Assembly (NCBI GenBank): GCA_900756715.1
Contig: CAAELC010000097.1
Span: 1 to 9,201, forward strand
From: an uncultured Oscillospiraceae bacterium
GTDB taxonomy: Bacteria; Bacillota; Clostridia; Oscillospirales; Oscillospiraceae
Direction of reading: 5' to 3'
Length of the DNA stretch: 9,201 bases
The notes under the pieces were generated by a model that was not told the origin of the DNA, searched no databases, and worked only from the letters and a program-made list of their open reading frames with translations. Position numbers and translations under genes: made by a program. This document shows positions 1 through 6,240 of the stretch, one piece after another. How positions within the stretch are numbered: position 1 is the first letter of the stretch; the number at the start of each line of letters is the position of its first letter.

Positions 1-3
1 CCT

Positions 4-22
4 TATATATATATATATATAT
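4..22. repeat. (TA)9 dinucleotide tract
   Basis: An uninterrupted alternating T-A run of 19 bases lies at the left edge. It falls between the predicted start site of the leftward promoter at 44-72 (start near 37) and the left window edge. The window edge reads AAGG on the minus strand, which could be the start of a ribosome site. The tract would therefore sit inside the 5' leader of a gene outside the window. It can pair with itself as RNA and could change length by slippage. The repeat is directly seen; the leader placement is inferred. Confidence 0.85.
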
Positions 23-34
23 TAGTTAACCAAT
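21..34. promoter_or_regulatory. Operator-like near-palindrome in leftward leader
   Basis: ATTAGTTAACCAAT is an inverted repeat with a single mismatched pair, centred on GTTAAC. It covers roughly +3 to +16 of the transcript predicted from the promoter at 44-72, a usual place for a repressor site. The family of any regulator cannot be told from the sequence. Confidence 0.35.
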
Positions 35-43
35 AACAATTTT

Positions 44-72
44 ATTTTACAATATTATGTCCTTTTCGTCAA
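44..72 (-). promoter_or_regulatory. Sigma-A promoter reading out of the left edge
   Basis: On the minus strand there is a TTGACG -35 (67-72), a 17-base spacer and a TAAAAT -10 (44-49), one mismatch from consensus in each box. It lies downstream of the terminator at 207-245 and points left, so it should drive a gene that begins outside the window. The start site would be near 37. Confidence 0.7.
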
Positions 73-206
73 TCCTTTACAACTTGCTCTTCCCTGCATT
101 TCGCACCGTCTCAGCGCCTTTTCGCGCCGAATCGCCCTCTTTGGACAAATCCGTCTTTTCCAGCACAAAAACGGTTCTTTTTGGAAACTTTGTGCAGTAT
201 CCACGC

Positions 207-245
207 AAAAAAAGCCGCACGGCACCTTTTCCGGCACCGTCCGGC
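207..245 (-). terminator. Intrinsic terminator after the RNHCP gene
   Basis: On the minus strand a 13-base-pair stem (233-245 with 214-226; one mismatch and two G-U pairs) closes a six-base loop, GGAAAA, and is followed at once by seven T residues (207-213). It starts 10 bases after the stop codon of the RNHCP gene, a textbook position. It ends the TraX-VOC-acetyltransferase-RNHCP unit and insulates it from the leftward promoter at 44-72. The rest of 73-206 shows no gene or other structure I can support. Confidence 0.9.
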
Positions 246-254
246 TCCCTCGGG

Positions 255-680
255 TCATTTCAGGCGGCCCTCCCCGCCCATTAGGGCGGTCATCTCCTCT
301 ATGCGCTCCAGCGGGAAAGGCGGCTCACACAGGGGCTTTAGGGCAATGCTCATCAGCTTCATGGGATTGTCATCGGCAGCCACCCTGTTGGAGCTCAGTG
401 CTCCGCACCTGCGGCAGCGGTGGATGATGGCCCATTCGCCCTTACCACGCACCCACACCGAAATCGGCTCCATGATGCCGCCGCAGTCGGCTTCCCGGTC
501 CCCCGGCTCGATATCCACATGCAGGCTGGAAAGACAGTTGGGGCAGTGGTTGCGGTGGTCGGTCCCGGCCGCATCCGGTGTTACCAACCGCCCGCACACT
601 TTACAGGTAAAGCTATCATTGCAGGGGTGGTTTTTATAGTAGCCTTTTTCAAAGGTCTTGCGTTTATTCTCGCGGTTCAT
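255..680 (-). CDS. RNHCP domain zinc-ribbon protein
   Basis: This 141-residue protein carries the name-giving motif of the RNHCP family, DHRNHCPNC, at about residues 41-49. Three CxxC pairs (C26/C29, C46/C49, C89/C92) suggest one or two zinc-binding ribbons. Residues 1-15 are basic and lack a signal peptide, so the protein should be cytosolic. The biochemical role of the family is not established; metal-ribbon folds of this kind often bind nucleic acid or ribosomes, which is inference only. The ATG at 680 is preceded by GGGAGG four bases upstream. Only 21 bases separate it from the acetyltransferase gene, so the two are very likely co-transcribed, and a strong terminator follows. Family assignment is firm; function is unknown. 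Confidence 0.88.
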   Translation of the reverse strand: MNRENKRKTFEKGYYKNHPCNDSFTCKVCGRLVTPDAAGTDHRNHCPNCLSSLHVDIEPGDREADCGGIMEPISVWVRGKGEWAIIHRCRRCGALSSNRVAADDNPMKLMSIALKPLCEPPFPLERIEEMTALMGGEGRLK

Positions 681-701
681 GTTGCCTCCCGTTGAGTCAT
701 T

Positions 702-1352
702 TTATTCTTTGGCCGCGCGGCACAGCGCTTCAATATCCCCATTTCGGATCGCGGCAATATTCTGGCGGATCTTTTCTTCCTCCCAGTCCCACCAGCGGAG
801 CTCCTCCAGCTGGGCAATAGTTTCCACATCAAACCGGCGGCGGATGGGCTTAGCCGGCACTCCAGCCGCAATGGTATAGGGCGGAATATCCCTGGTCACC
901 ACAGCACGGGCACCTATAATAGCCCCATCCCCGATCGTCACACCGGAAAGGATCACCGCCTCATAGCCAATCCACACATCGTTGCCAATGGTGATGCTGC
1001 CATGGTTATCCCACGCCTCCGCAATGGAAGCGCAGTCGGTCGGCAGTCCCCATTCCTCAAAGAAGATGGGGAACGGATAGGTAGAAAGGCTGCCCAGCGC
1101 ATGGTTTGCCGCGTTAAAAATGAATTTAGCGCCGCAGGCGATGGAACAAAACTTGCCGATGGACAGGGTATCGCCATTGCACTCGGGGTAATGGTACAGC
1201 ACGCAGTTCCGTTCAAAGTCCCTCGGATCGTTTACATAGTCATCGTAGGTAGTGTATTCCCCCACCTGAATGGTCGGGTCTTTGACAACATTTTTCAGGT
1301 AAACGGTGCTGTGCCCCTGGGAACGGGGATATATCTTCCAATTAGGTATCAT
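702..1352 (-). CDS. Vat/CatB-type xenobiotic O-acetyltransferase (hexapeptide repeat)
   Basis: The 216-residue protein is a trimeric left-handed beta-helix acetyltransferase of the xenobiotic (XAT) class, which moves acetyl from acetyl-CoA to a hydroxyl on an antibiotic or similar acceptor. Visible landmarks are VGEYTTYDD (30-38), VLYHY (51-55), IGKFCSIA (65-72), the NAANH segment with the expected catalytic His84, NDVWIG (124-129), hexapeptide repeats at about 120-165, and LRWWDW (185-190) in the C-terminal helix. These match the Vat streptogramin A acetyltransferases and CatB chloramphenicol acetyltransferases in order and length. Which drug, if any, is the substrate cannot be read from the sequence; many chromosomal homologues have unknown acceptors. 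The ATG at 1352 has GGAGG eight bases upstream. A candidate leader peptide and a hairpin precede it, suggesting inducible translation. The RNHCP gene follows closely. Confidence 0.88.
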   Translation of the reverse strand: MIPNWKIYPRSQGHSTVYLKNVVKDPTIQVGEYTTYDDYVNDPRDFERNCVLYHYPECNGDTLSIGKFCSIACGAKFIFNAANHALGSLSTYPFPIFFEEWGLPTDCASIAEAWDNHGSITIGNDVWIGYEAVILSGVTIGDGAIIGARAVVTRDIPPYTIAAGVPAKPIRRRFDVETIAQLEELRWWDWEEEKIRQNIAAIRNGDIEALCRAAKE

Positions 1353-1363
1353 ATCATTTTCCT

Positions 1364-1402
1364 CCGGAATGGTCAGTTTTTATTTTCTGTGTTCCACTCC
1401 GG
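1364..1402 (-). promoter_or_regulatory. Hairpin reaching into the acetyltransferase ribosome site
   Basis: On the minus strand CCGGAGTGG (1394-1402) pairs with CCATTCCGG (1364-1372) over nine positions with one G-U pair and a 21-base loop. The right arm overlaps the first two G residues of the GGAGG ribosome site (1361-1365) of the acetyltransferase gene. The left arm lies inside the candidate leader reading frame. A second small hairpin, CGCTGC/GTAGCG with a three-base loop, sits just upstream at 1404-1418. The complementarity is seen directly; the regulatory role is inferred. Confidence 0.45.
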
Positions 1403-1424
1403 CCGCTACAATGCAGCGCCTCAC
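1380..1424 (-). CDS. Candidate 14-residue leader peptide before the acetyltransferase
   Basis: A short frame opens with GTG at 1424-1422, reads MRRCIVAAGVEHRK and stops with TAA at 1382-1380, 27 bases before the acetyltransferase ATG. It has a good ribosome site: GAGGTG (1432-1437, six bases complementary to the 16S tail) seven bases ahead of the GTG. Codons 8 to 11 overlap the left arm of the hairpin that reaches the downstream ribosome site. This layout matches translational attenuators of erm and cat genes, where a drug-stalled ribosome on the leader frees the next ribosome site. A frame this short can occur by chance, so the assignment is tentative. The GTG start is a further weakness. 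Confidence 0.38.
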   Translation of the reverse strand: MRRCIVAAGVEHRK

Positions 1425-1457
1425 AGCAAACCACCTCGACCTCTTTCTCCCTTTGCT

Positions 1458-1841
1458 TTATTCCGTTATCTCTATCCGGTTACCTTCGGGGTCCAGCACA
1501 CAGCTTTCGTAGTAGCCGTCACCCGTCACCCGCGGGCCGCTCACCACCGGGTGCCCGTCCTCCTTCAGCCGCTCCGTCAGCGCATCCACCGCCTGCCGGC
1601 TGCCCACACTGAACGCCAGATGGCTGTATCCTGTCCCGCGTTCCGCCTTTGGGGCATCCTCCATCTCCGGCGCTGTCATCAGTTCCAGCCGTGCCCCGCC
1701 CGCAAACCGCAGGAAATAGGATTGAAACCCCGTTTTAGGGTTGTGGTAGCGCTCTCCGCTCTGCCCGCCAAAATAACGGCAGTAGAATTCTCTTGCCGCC
1801 TCCAGGTCATTCACATACAGGGCAATATGCTCTATCCTCAT
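1458..1841 (-). CDS. VOC-superfamily (glyoxalase-fold) protein
   Basis: This 127-residue single-domain protein has the two beta-alpha-beta-beta-beta modules of the vicinal oxygen chelate fold. Four expected metal ligands are visible: His5 (RIEHIALYV), Glu53 (RLELM), His74 (YSHLAF) and Glu124 (NRIEITE). They match the H-E-H-E pattern and approximate spacing of nickel-type glyoxalase I. It may therefore be a lactoylglutathione-lyase-like enzyme, but VOC proteins also include thiol transferases and drug-binding proteins, and low-molecular-weight thiol use in Clostridia is uncertain, so the substrate is left open. The ATG at 1841 lies four bases after the TraX stop; the ribosome site AAGGTGA contains that stop codon, implying translational coupling. 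No terminator separates it from the acetyltransferase gene downstream. Confidence 0.85.
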   Translation of the reverse strand: MRIEHIALYVNDLEAAREFYCRYFGGQSGERYHNPKTGFQSYFLRFAGGARLELMTAPEMEDAPKAERGTGYSHLAFSVGSRQAVDALTERLKEDGHPVVSGPRVTGDGYYESCVLDPEGNRIEITE

Positions 1842-1845
1842 ACTG

Positions 1846-2607
1846 TCACCTTATCTGCAGCTGGATGAACCCAATGACAGCAAGGTGCAGCGGGTAGTAG
1901 ATGTAAAACAGCCACTTCATCACCTTGTTGATCGTTTGGTTTTTACCGCGCTTGCCATTATACAGCGCCAGCAGCGGGATAGCAAGCACCACACATAGCT
2001 GGAGCAATCCGTACAGCTTATCCAGCGCGAAGAAGTACACCACTGCATAGATTGCCACATAAAAAAGGCTCCACGCGATCTGTTTCTTCGGTTCGCCCCG
2101 GTTGGAGCCAATGGAAAGCACGCACAGGGCGGCAATACAGCTCCAATCGCTGGGCAATGTAATCAGGCAAATCAGCAATACACCCGCAACCTTTACCCCC
2201 ATGCTGCGCTTTTCGTCCTCACACAGCCACAGCATCAGCAGTCCGCCCAGCAGCGACCACACCACACTGGTCTGGTTCAGAACATCCCCATAGTAGAACG
2301 GGATAAAGGAATGCCAATCCACATAGCTATTGGAGGCCAACATATACGCAAAATGCGAAACCACCGCTAACATGAACAGTCGCAGCGCGTACTTCTTCCG
2401 ATCACGGGTATAGTGGAAGCCCTCTGCAATGAAAAAGCACATGACTGGGCAGGTGATCCGCCCAATAATATGCATCACAATAGGTACCGCCCCGGCGGCA
2501 TACCCCGGGAACAGCAGCCACGCTATGTGGTCCACCGTCATTGCCACTATCGCTATCAGCTTCAGCTGGTTGGCATCCAGCCACTGATATGGTTTCAGCT
2601 CTGTCAT
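1846..2607 (-). CDS. TraX-family integral membrane protein
   Basis: The 253-residue product is strongly hydrophobic, with about eight or nine predicted membrane helices (roughly 15-33, 42-63, 74-91, 113-129, 138-151, 156-167, 177-195, 199-216, 231-250). The opening segment LKLIAIVAMTVDHIAWLLFP and the following HIIGRITCPVMCFFIAEGF with YTRDRKKYALRL are characteristic of TraX-family proteins. F-plasmid TraX is required for N-terminal acetylation of F pilin. Chromosomal Firmicutes members such as this one have no pilin gene nearby and their acceptor is unknown; an acyltransferase role in the cell envelope is inference. The ATG at 2607 follows GAGGAG at five to six bases. It is the first gene after the promoter at 2720-2749. 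The same region contains an out-of-frame reading frame that I consider a shadow. No conjugation genes are present, so a mobile-element origin is not supported. Confidence 0.85.
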   Translation of the reverse strand: MTELKPYQWLDANQLKLIAIVAMTVDHIAWLLFPGYAAGAVPIVMHIIGRITCPVMCFFIAEGFHYTRDRKKYALRLFMLAVVSHFAYMLASNSYVDWHSFIPFYYGDVLNQTSVVWSLLGGLLMLWLCEDEKRSMGVKVAGVLLICLITLPSDWSCIAALCVLSIGSNRGEPKKQIAWSLFYVAIYAVVYFFALDKLYGLLQLCVVLAIPLLALYNGKRGKNQTINKVMKWLFYIYYPLHLAVIGFIQLQIR

Positions 2608-2646
2608 TCGCTCTCCTCTTTTCCTCCGGCGGGCGCCGCTTCATTC

Positions 2647-2664
2647 GGGCTGCTGCGGCAGCCC
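2647..2664 (-). other. Hairpin in the traX leader
   Basis: GGGCTGC and GCAGCCC form a perfect seven-pair stem with a four-base loop in the roughly 105-base, GC-rich leader between the predicted start site (near 2713) and the traX ribosome site. There is no T run on either side, so it is not a normal terminator. Its purpose is unknown; it may only stabilise the message. Confidence 0.4.
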
Positions 2665-2719
2665 TCGCCGCTTTGGTGCGGCCGCCTGCCTTTCGCAGAA
2701 TCCGACCCTTGCGGTTTCC

Positions 2720-2749
2720 ATTATACGGCTTTTTCAAATTCCCTGTCAA
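2720..2749 (-). promoter_or_regulatory. Sigma-A promoter of the TraX-VOC-acetyltransferase-RNHCP unit
   Basis: On the minus strand there is a perfect TTGACA -35 (2744-2749), an 18-base spacer and a perfect TATAAT -10 (2720-2725). The expected start is near 2713. It lies just after the hairpin that follows malQ, so the four-gene unit is transcribed separately from the sugar operon. I see no clear operator around it. Confidence 0.85.
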
Positions 2750-2757
2750 GCCAAAGC

Positions 2758-2789
2758 GGAGCCCCCGGCCGCTTTCCGCCGGAGGCTCC
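2758..2789 (-). terminator. Hairpin terminator after malQ
   Basis: GGAGCCTCCGGC (2778-2789) pairs with GCCGGGGGCTCC (2758-2769) in a 12-pair stem with one G-U pair and an eight-base loop, starting 28 bases after the malQ stop. The following minus-strand bases, GCTTTGGCTTG, give only a weak T tract, so termination may be partial. Its place between malQ and the next promoter supports the call. Confidence 0.6.
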
Positions 2790-2817
2790 CTATTTTCACT
2801 CTCTTGGATAAACTGAT

Positions 2818-4299
2818 TTATCTTGGCAGACGGCGGTACAGCCCCGTCACATGGTGCAGCCGGTCGGCCAGCTCCGGGGTAATGCTATCCGGCGCGGCGC
2901 GCCACTTCCAGTTGCAGCCTAATGTGGAGGGAATATTCATCCGCGCCTCGCTGCCCAGGCCCAGCAGGTCCTGCATCGTTAGGATGACAGTATCACCAGG
3001 GCTTTGCAGCGCCCCGCACATCATGCCCCAGTTGGGGCCCTCCGCTTCGGTCAGGCGCAGGTACTCCCACGCAAACCGCACATCCTCTGGGGATGCCGTA
3101 TGCAACCATCCCATGATGGTATCATTATCGTGGGTACCGGTGTATACCACACAGTGCCGGGGGTAATTGTGCGGCAGGTAGTCACTGTCCTCCCGGCTAT
3201 CAAAGGCGAACTGCAGCACCTTCATGCCGGGGAAACCGCATTCCTCCCGCAGGCGATGAACCCCCTCGGTCAAAAAGCCCAGGTCCTCCGCAATGATGGG
3301 CAAATCACCCAGCGCAGCCCGCACCGCATGGAACAGTTCGATGCCCGGGCCCTGCCGCCACACACCGTCACGGGCTGTTGCGGCCCCGCCGGGAATGGCA
3401 TAATAACCCTCAAATCCACGGAAATGGTCAATACGGATCACATCATACAGCGCGGCGCTGGCCCGGAAACGGTCGATCCACCAGCGGTAACCATCCGCTT
3501 TCATGGCGTCCCAGCGGTACAGCGGGTTGCCCCACAGCTGCCCATCGGCCGAAAATCCATCGGGCGGGCAGCCTGCCACCTCAATCGGCTCGTAATTTTC
3601 ATCCAGCAGAAATTGCTCCGGAGCACTCCACACATCGGCAGAATCCCGCGGTACATAGATGGGAATATCCCCAATGATGCGGATGCCGCGCTCGTTGGCA
3701 TAGCCCTTCAAGGCCCGCCACTGCCGGGTAAATAGGTATTGCAGCATCATCTGGAAGCCGATCTCTCCGGCATATTGCTCCCGCGCCGCCGCAATGGCAC
3801 CCGGCTCCCGGGTTTTCAGCGGCTGTTCCCACTCGTTCCAAGGACGCCCGCCATGGGCATCCTTCAGCGCCATAAACAGTGCATAGTCCGGCAGCCAGTG
3901 CCCGTTTTCCTCGCAGAAGCGCCGGTAATCCTCCGGTGGGTTCTGCGCAAAGCGCCGGTAAGCGTGGTGCAGCACCTCATAGCGCAGCTGGTACAGCTGT
4001 CCGTAGTCCACCGAAAGCTCACTTTCGCACCACGGCAGCCGTTCATATTCATCGCGTTCCAGTAGCCCATCCCGCTCCAGCTGGGGCAGGTCTATAAAAT
4101 ACGGGTTCCCCGCCACCGAGCTGAACGACTGGTACGGTGAGTCACCATAGCTGGTCGGCCCAATGGGCAAAATCTGCCACCAGGTCTGCCCAGCCCGCTG
4201 CAGAAAATCCACAAAACGGTAGGCGTTATCTCCCATTGTGCCAATGCCGTAAGGCCCCGGCAGGGAGGATATGTGCATCAGTACTCCACTGCTTCTCAT
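2818..4299 (-). CDS. malQ: 4-alpha-glucanotransferase (amylomaltase, GH77)
   Basis: MalQ transfers segments of alpha-1,4-glucan between maltodextrins, releasing glucose and making longer chains for phosphorylase; it acts in the cytosol. From the ATG at 4299 the protein is 493 residues, the usual bacterial length. It opens with MRSSGVLMHISSLP, the standard family start. GH77 active-site motifs are all present: the nucleophile Asp291 in VIRIDHFRGFEGYY, the acid/base Glu338 in IIAEDLG, and the stabilising Asp391 in GTHDND, close to Asp293, Glu340 and Asp395 of Thermus aquaticus amylomaltase. ILPIGPTSYGDSPYQ, SVAGNPYFIDL and GNPLYRW also fit. A GTG at 4323 would add eight residues and overlap the regulator's stop as GTGA; I prefer the ATG because homologues start there, though GTG is possible. 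It is the last gene of the sugar transport operon, which points to imported maltooligosaccharides as its substrate. Confidence 0.96.
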   Translation of the reverse strand: MRSSGVLMHISSLPGPYGIGTMGDNAYRFVDFLQRAGQTWWQILPIGPTSYGDSPYQSFSSVAGNPYFIDLPQLERDGLLERDEYERLPWCESELSVDYGQLYQLRYEVLHHAYRRFAQNPPEDYRRFCEENGHWLPDYALFMALKDAHGGRPWNEWEQPLKTREPGAIAAAREQYAGEIGFQMMLQYLFTRQWRALKGYANERGIRIIGDIPIYVPRDSADVWSAPEQFLLDENYEPIEVAGCPPDGFSADGQLWGNPLYRWDAMKADGYRWWIDRFRASAALYDVIRIDHFRGFEGYYAIPGGAATARDGVWRQGPGIELFHAVRAALGDLPIIAEDLGFLTEGVHRLREECGFPGMKVLQFAFDSREDSDYLPHNYPRHCVVYTGTHDNDTIMGWLHTASPEDVRFAWEYLRLTEAEGPNWGMMCGALQSPGDTVILTMQDLLGLGSEARMNIPSTLGCNWKWRAAPDSITPELADRLHHVTGLYRRLPR

Positions 4300-4319
4300 A
4301 GCTTTTGCTCTCTTTTCTA

Positions 4320-5345
4320 TCACATCTTGGCTTGTGCTCCTGGGCCCAGCCCCACACTCTCGCCGCTTATCACGGTAAAGGGCACCGTCACCCGCCGGGC
4401 CGGCGCACCGTTCTCTATGGCATCCAGCAGCGTGCCAGTCGCTTCCCGCGCCAGCCGCTCCACCGATTGCCCAATGGTCGCCAGCCGCGGCGTCAGGTAT
4501 TCTCCCAACGCCAGTCCATCAAAACCGATGATGGAAAGATCCTTGCCCACCGTGCGTCCGGCATCCTGCGCAGCCCGCATGGCGCCTATTGCCACCACAT
4601 CCGCTATGGCATAGGCAGCGGTGATCTCCGGGTGTTCCTCCAATACATGGTGCATAGCCTGGTAGCCCTCTTCATAGCAGAAGCGCGCCTCGCCATACTC
4701 CACCAGGTTTTCGGCCGGCAGTCCGCTTTGGACAAAGGCCGCCCGTCCCCCGGCAAAGCGCTGGCCGGAAACATCGCTGAAGCTGGGCCGCCCGCCAATA
4801 ATGGCAATGTGCCGGTGTCCATACTCCAGCAGCACTCGCACCGCTTGCACCGAGGCCTCAAAGTCATCGGTCGTCACACTGGAAAGGTTCGGGTAGTCCA
4901 GCCCTTCGGCCGGGGAGGTCACCAACACCGCCGGCAGCGTAATGCGCCCAAAGCTCCGCTTAAAGTTATCAGCATTGCCGCCCAGGAATAGGATCCCCTG
5001 CGGCTTTTTCTCGGCACACAGCGTGATAGCCCGCTGCACCTCATCGGTATCCTCATCAAAGTAATCCACCAGCAGGGTATACGGCGTATTGTTCACTAGG
5101 CCCTGCAGCTGCTCCACCAGTGCGGCAAAGAGCTCATTTCTTACGCCCTTTACCAGCACCAGCAGACTACGGTTTACCGATTGTTTCAGATTCTTGGCAT
5201 TGGCATTTTGGGTATATCCATTCTTCTCCACCACTGCCAGAATCCGTCTGCGCGCCTGTGCGCTTACATCGGGGTGGTTGTTCAGCACGCGGGAGACGGT
5301 GCCCACCGCGTAGCCGCTTTCTTTGGCAATATCCTTAATGGTCAT
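4320..5345 (-). CDS. LacI-family transcriptional regulator
   Basis: A 341-residue repressor with an N-terminal helix-turn-helix at about residues 3-23 (IKDIAKESGYAVGTVSRVL), a hinge near 45-57, and a two-lobed periplasmic-binding-protein-like effector domain from about 60 to the end. Recognisable effector-domain segments are RHIAIIGG (about 157-164), FVQSGL and LSIIGFDGL. LacI-family proteins bind palindromic sites with a central CG pair as dimers and usually release on binding a sugar. It lies inside the operon, 10 bases after the second permease, so it probably controls its own synthesis together with the transporter. The candidate operator is at 8731-8750. The effector is likely a maltodextrin or other oligosaccharide, inferred only from neighbours. 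The ribosome site is weak (GAAGGG, 14 bases away), consistent with low expression. Its end reaches the possible GTG start of malQ. Confidence 0.95.
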   Translation of the reverse strand: MTIKDIAKESGYAVGTVSRVLNNHPDVSAQARRRILAVVEKNGYTQNANAKNLKQSVNRSLLVLVKGVRNELFAALVEQLQGLVNNTPYTLLVDYFDEDTDEVQRAITLCAEKKPQGILFLGGNADNFKRSFGRITLPAVLVTSPAEGLDYPNLSSVTTDDFEASVQAVRVLLEYGHRHIAIIGGRPSFSDVSGQRFAGGRAAFVQSGLPAENLVEYGEARFCYEEGYQAMHHVLEEHPEITAAYAIADVVAIGAMRAAQDAGRTVGKDLSIIGFDGLALGEYLTPRLATIGQSVERLAREATGTLLDAIENGAPARRVTVPFTVISGESVGLGPGAQAKM

Positions 5346-5355
5346 AGCTGTAATA

Positions 5356-6240
5356 TCAACCCTTCACAGCGCCCGCTGCCACACCCTTGATGATGTGCTT
5401 CTGGCAGGTGAGGTAGAAAATGATAACAGGAATGATCGAAAGCATGATCAGCGCCATCACCGCGCCCAGGTCCACCGAACCGTAGCTGCCCTGCAGGAAC
5501 TGAATGTGGATGGGAATGGTCATATACTGCTTGCGGTCCAGCACCAGATAGGGCAGCAGGTAGTCGTTCCACACCCACATAATCTCCAGCACACCGACCG
5601 AGATCATGGTAGGCTTGAGCATGGGCAGCACCACATTAAAGTAGGTCCGGATCGGCCCGCAGCCGTCAATGGCCGCGGCCTCCTCTATCTCCAGTGGAAT
5701 GCTCTTGATAAATCCGCTGAACATAAAGACTGCCAGCCCTGCGCCGAAGCCCAGATAGATAATGGGAATGGTGTAGGGGGTATTGAGCTTCAAGGTATCG
5801 GCAGTGCGTGCCAGCGTAAACATAACCATCTGGAACGGCACAACCATCGAAAAAACGCAGAGGTAATAAACCAGCTTGGAAAAGCCGCTGCCCACGCGGG
5901 CGATGTACCACGCCGCCATGCTGGTGCACAGCAGGATCAGCGCTGCGGAGACAATGGTGATCAGCAGCGAATAGCCTGCGCTCTTCAGAAAAGGATAGTT
6001 GCCGAAGGTAAGGCCCTTGATATAGTTGTCCAGTGCGACAAAGGTGCCCTCGCGCGGGAACGCAAAGGTCTCCAGATTGATGGAGGCGTTGCTCTTAAAG
6101 GAGTTCATCGCCACCAGGAATATCGGGATCAGATAGATAAAGGAAAGAATCGAAAAGATCACCGTCAATGCGTCGTGGCGGCGGCGCTCGCTCTTAAAGC
6201 CGCCTTTGGCGCTGGTTTTTTCCGTTGTCTTAGCAGACAT
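5356..6240 (-). CDS. Carbohydrate ABC transporter permease, MalG type
   Basis: This 294-residue inner-membrane subunit has about six helices (roughly 26-47, 88-110, 122-146, 157-178, 211-232, 259-278). It carries the permease EAA loop, IEEAAAIDGCGPIRTYFNVVLP at about 185-206, which contacts the ATPase. The C-terminal KHIIKGVAAGAVKG is typical of MalG/MsmG-type subunits of the CUT1 class, which take up di- and oligosaccharides. Its ATG overlaps the stop of the partner permease by one base (TAATG), with AAGGAGG about 10 bases upstream, so the two subunits are translationally coupled and made in equal amounts. It forms a heterodimer with the preceding permease. The ATPase is not encoded here and is presumably a shared MsmX/MsmK-type protein. 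Confidence 0.95.
   Translation of the reverse strand: MSAKTTEKTSAKGGFKSERRRHDALTVIFSILSFIYLIPIFLVAMNSFKSNASINLETFAFPREGTFVALDNYIKGLTFGNYPFLKSAGYSLLITIVSAALILLCTSMAAWYIARVGSGFSKLVYYLCVFSMVVPFQMVMFTLARTADTLKLNTPYTIPIIYLGFGAGLAVFMFSGFIKSIPLEIEEAAAIDGCGPIRTYFNVVLPMLKPTMISVGVLEIMWVWNDYLLPYLVLDRKQYMTIPIHIQFLQGSYGSVDLGAVMALIMLSIIPVIIFYLTCQKHIIKGVAAGAVKG

Noticed and set aside
55..258. Minus-strand 67-residue reading frame downstream of the RNHCP gene
   Set aside because: It runs through the clear intrinsic terminator at 207-245, has no family resemblance and has a composition typical of noncoding GC-rich sequence.
1846..2607. TraX as a sign of a conjugative element
   Set aside because: No relaxase, type IV secretion, integrase or attachment-site signals are visible. 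TraX-family genes are common as isolated chromosomal genes in Firmicutes.
2402..2749. Minus-strand 115-residue frame overlapping the start of traX
   Set aside because: It begins within the promoter of the unit, is rich in Arg and Ala, and overlaps the well-supported TraX frame. No ribosome site precedes its later ATG.
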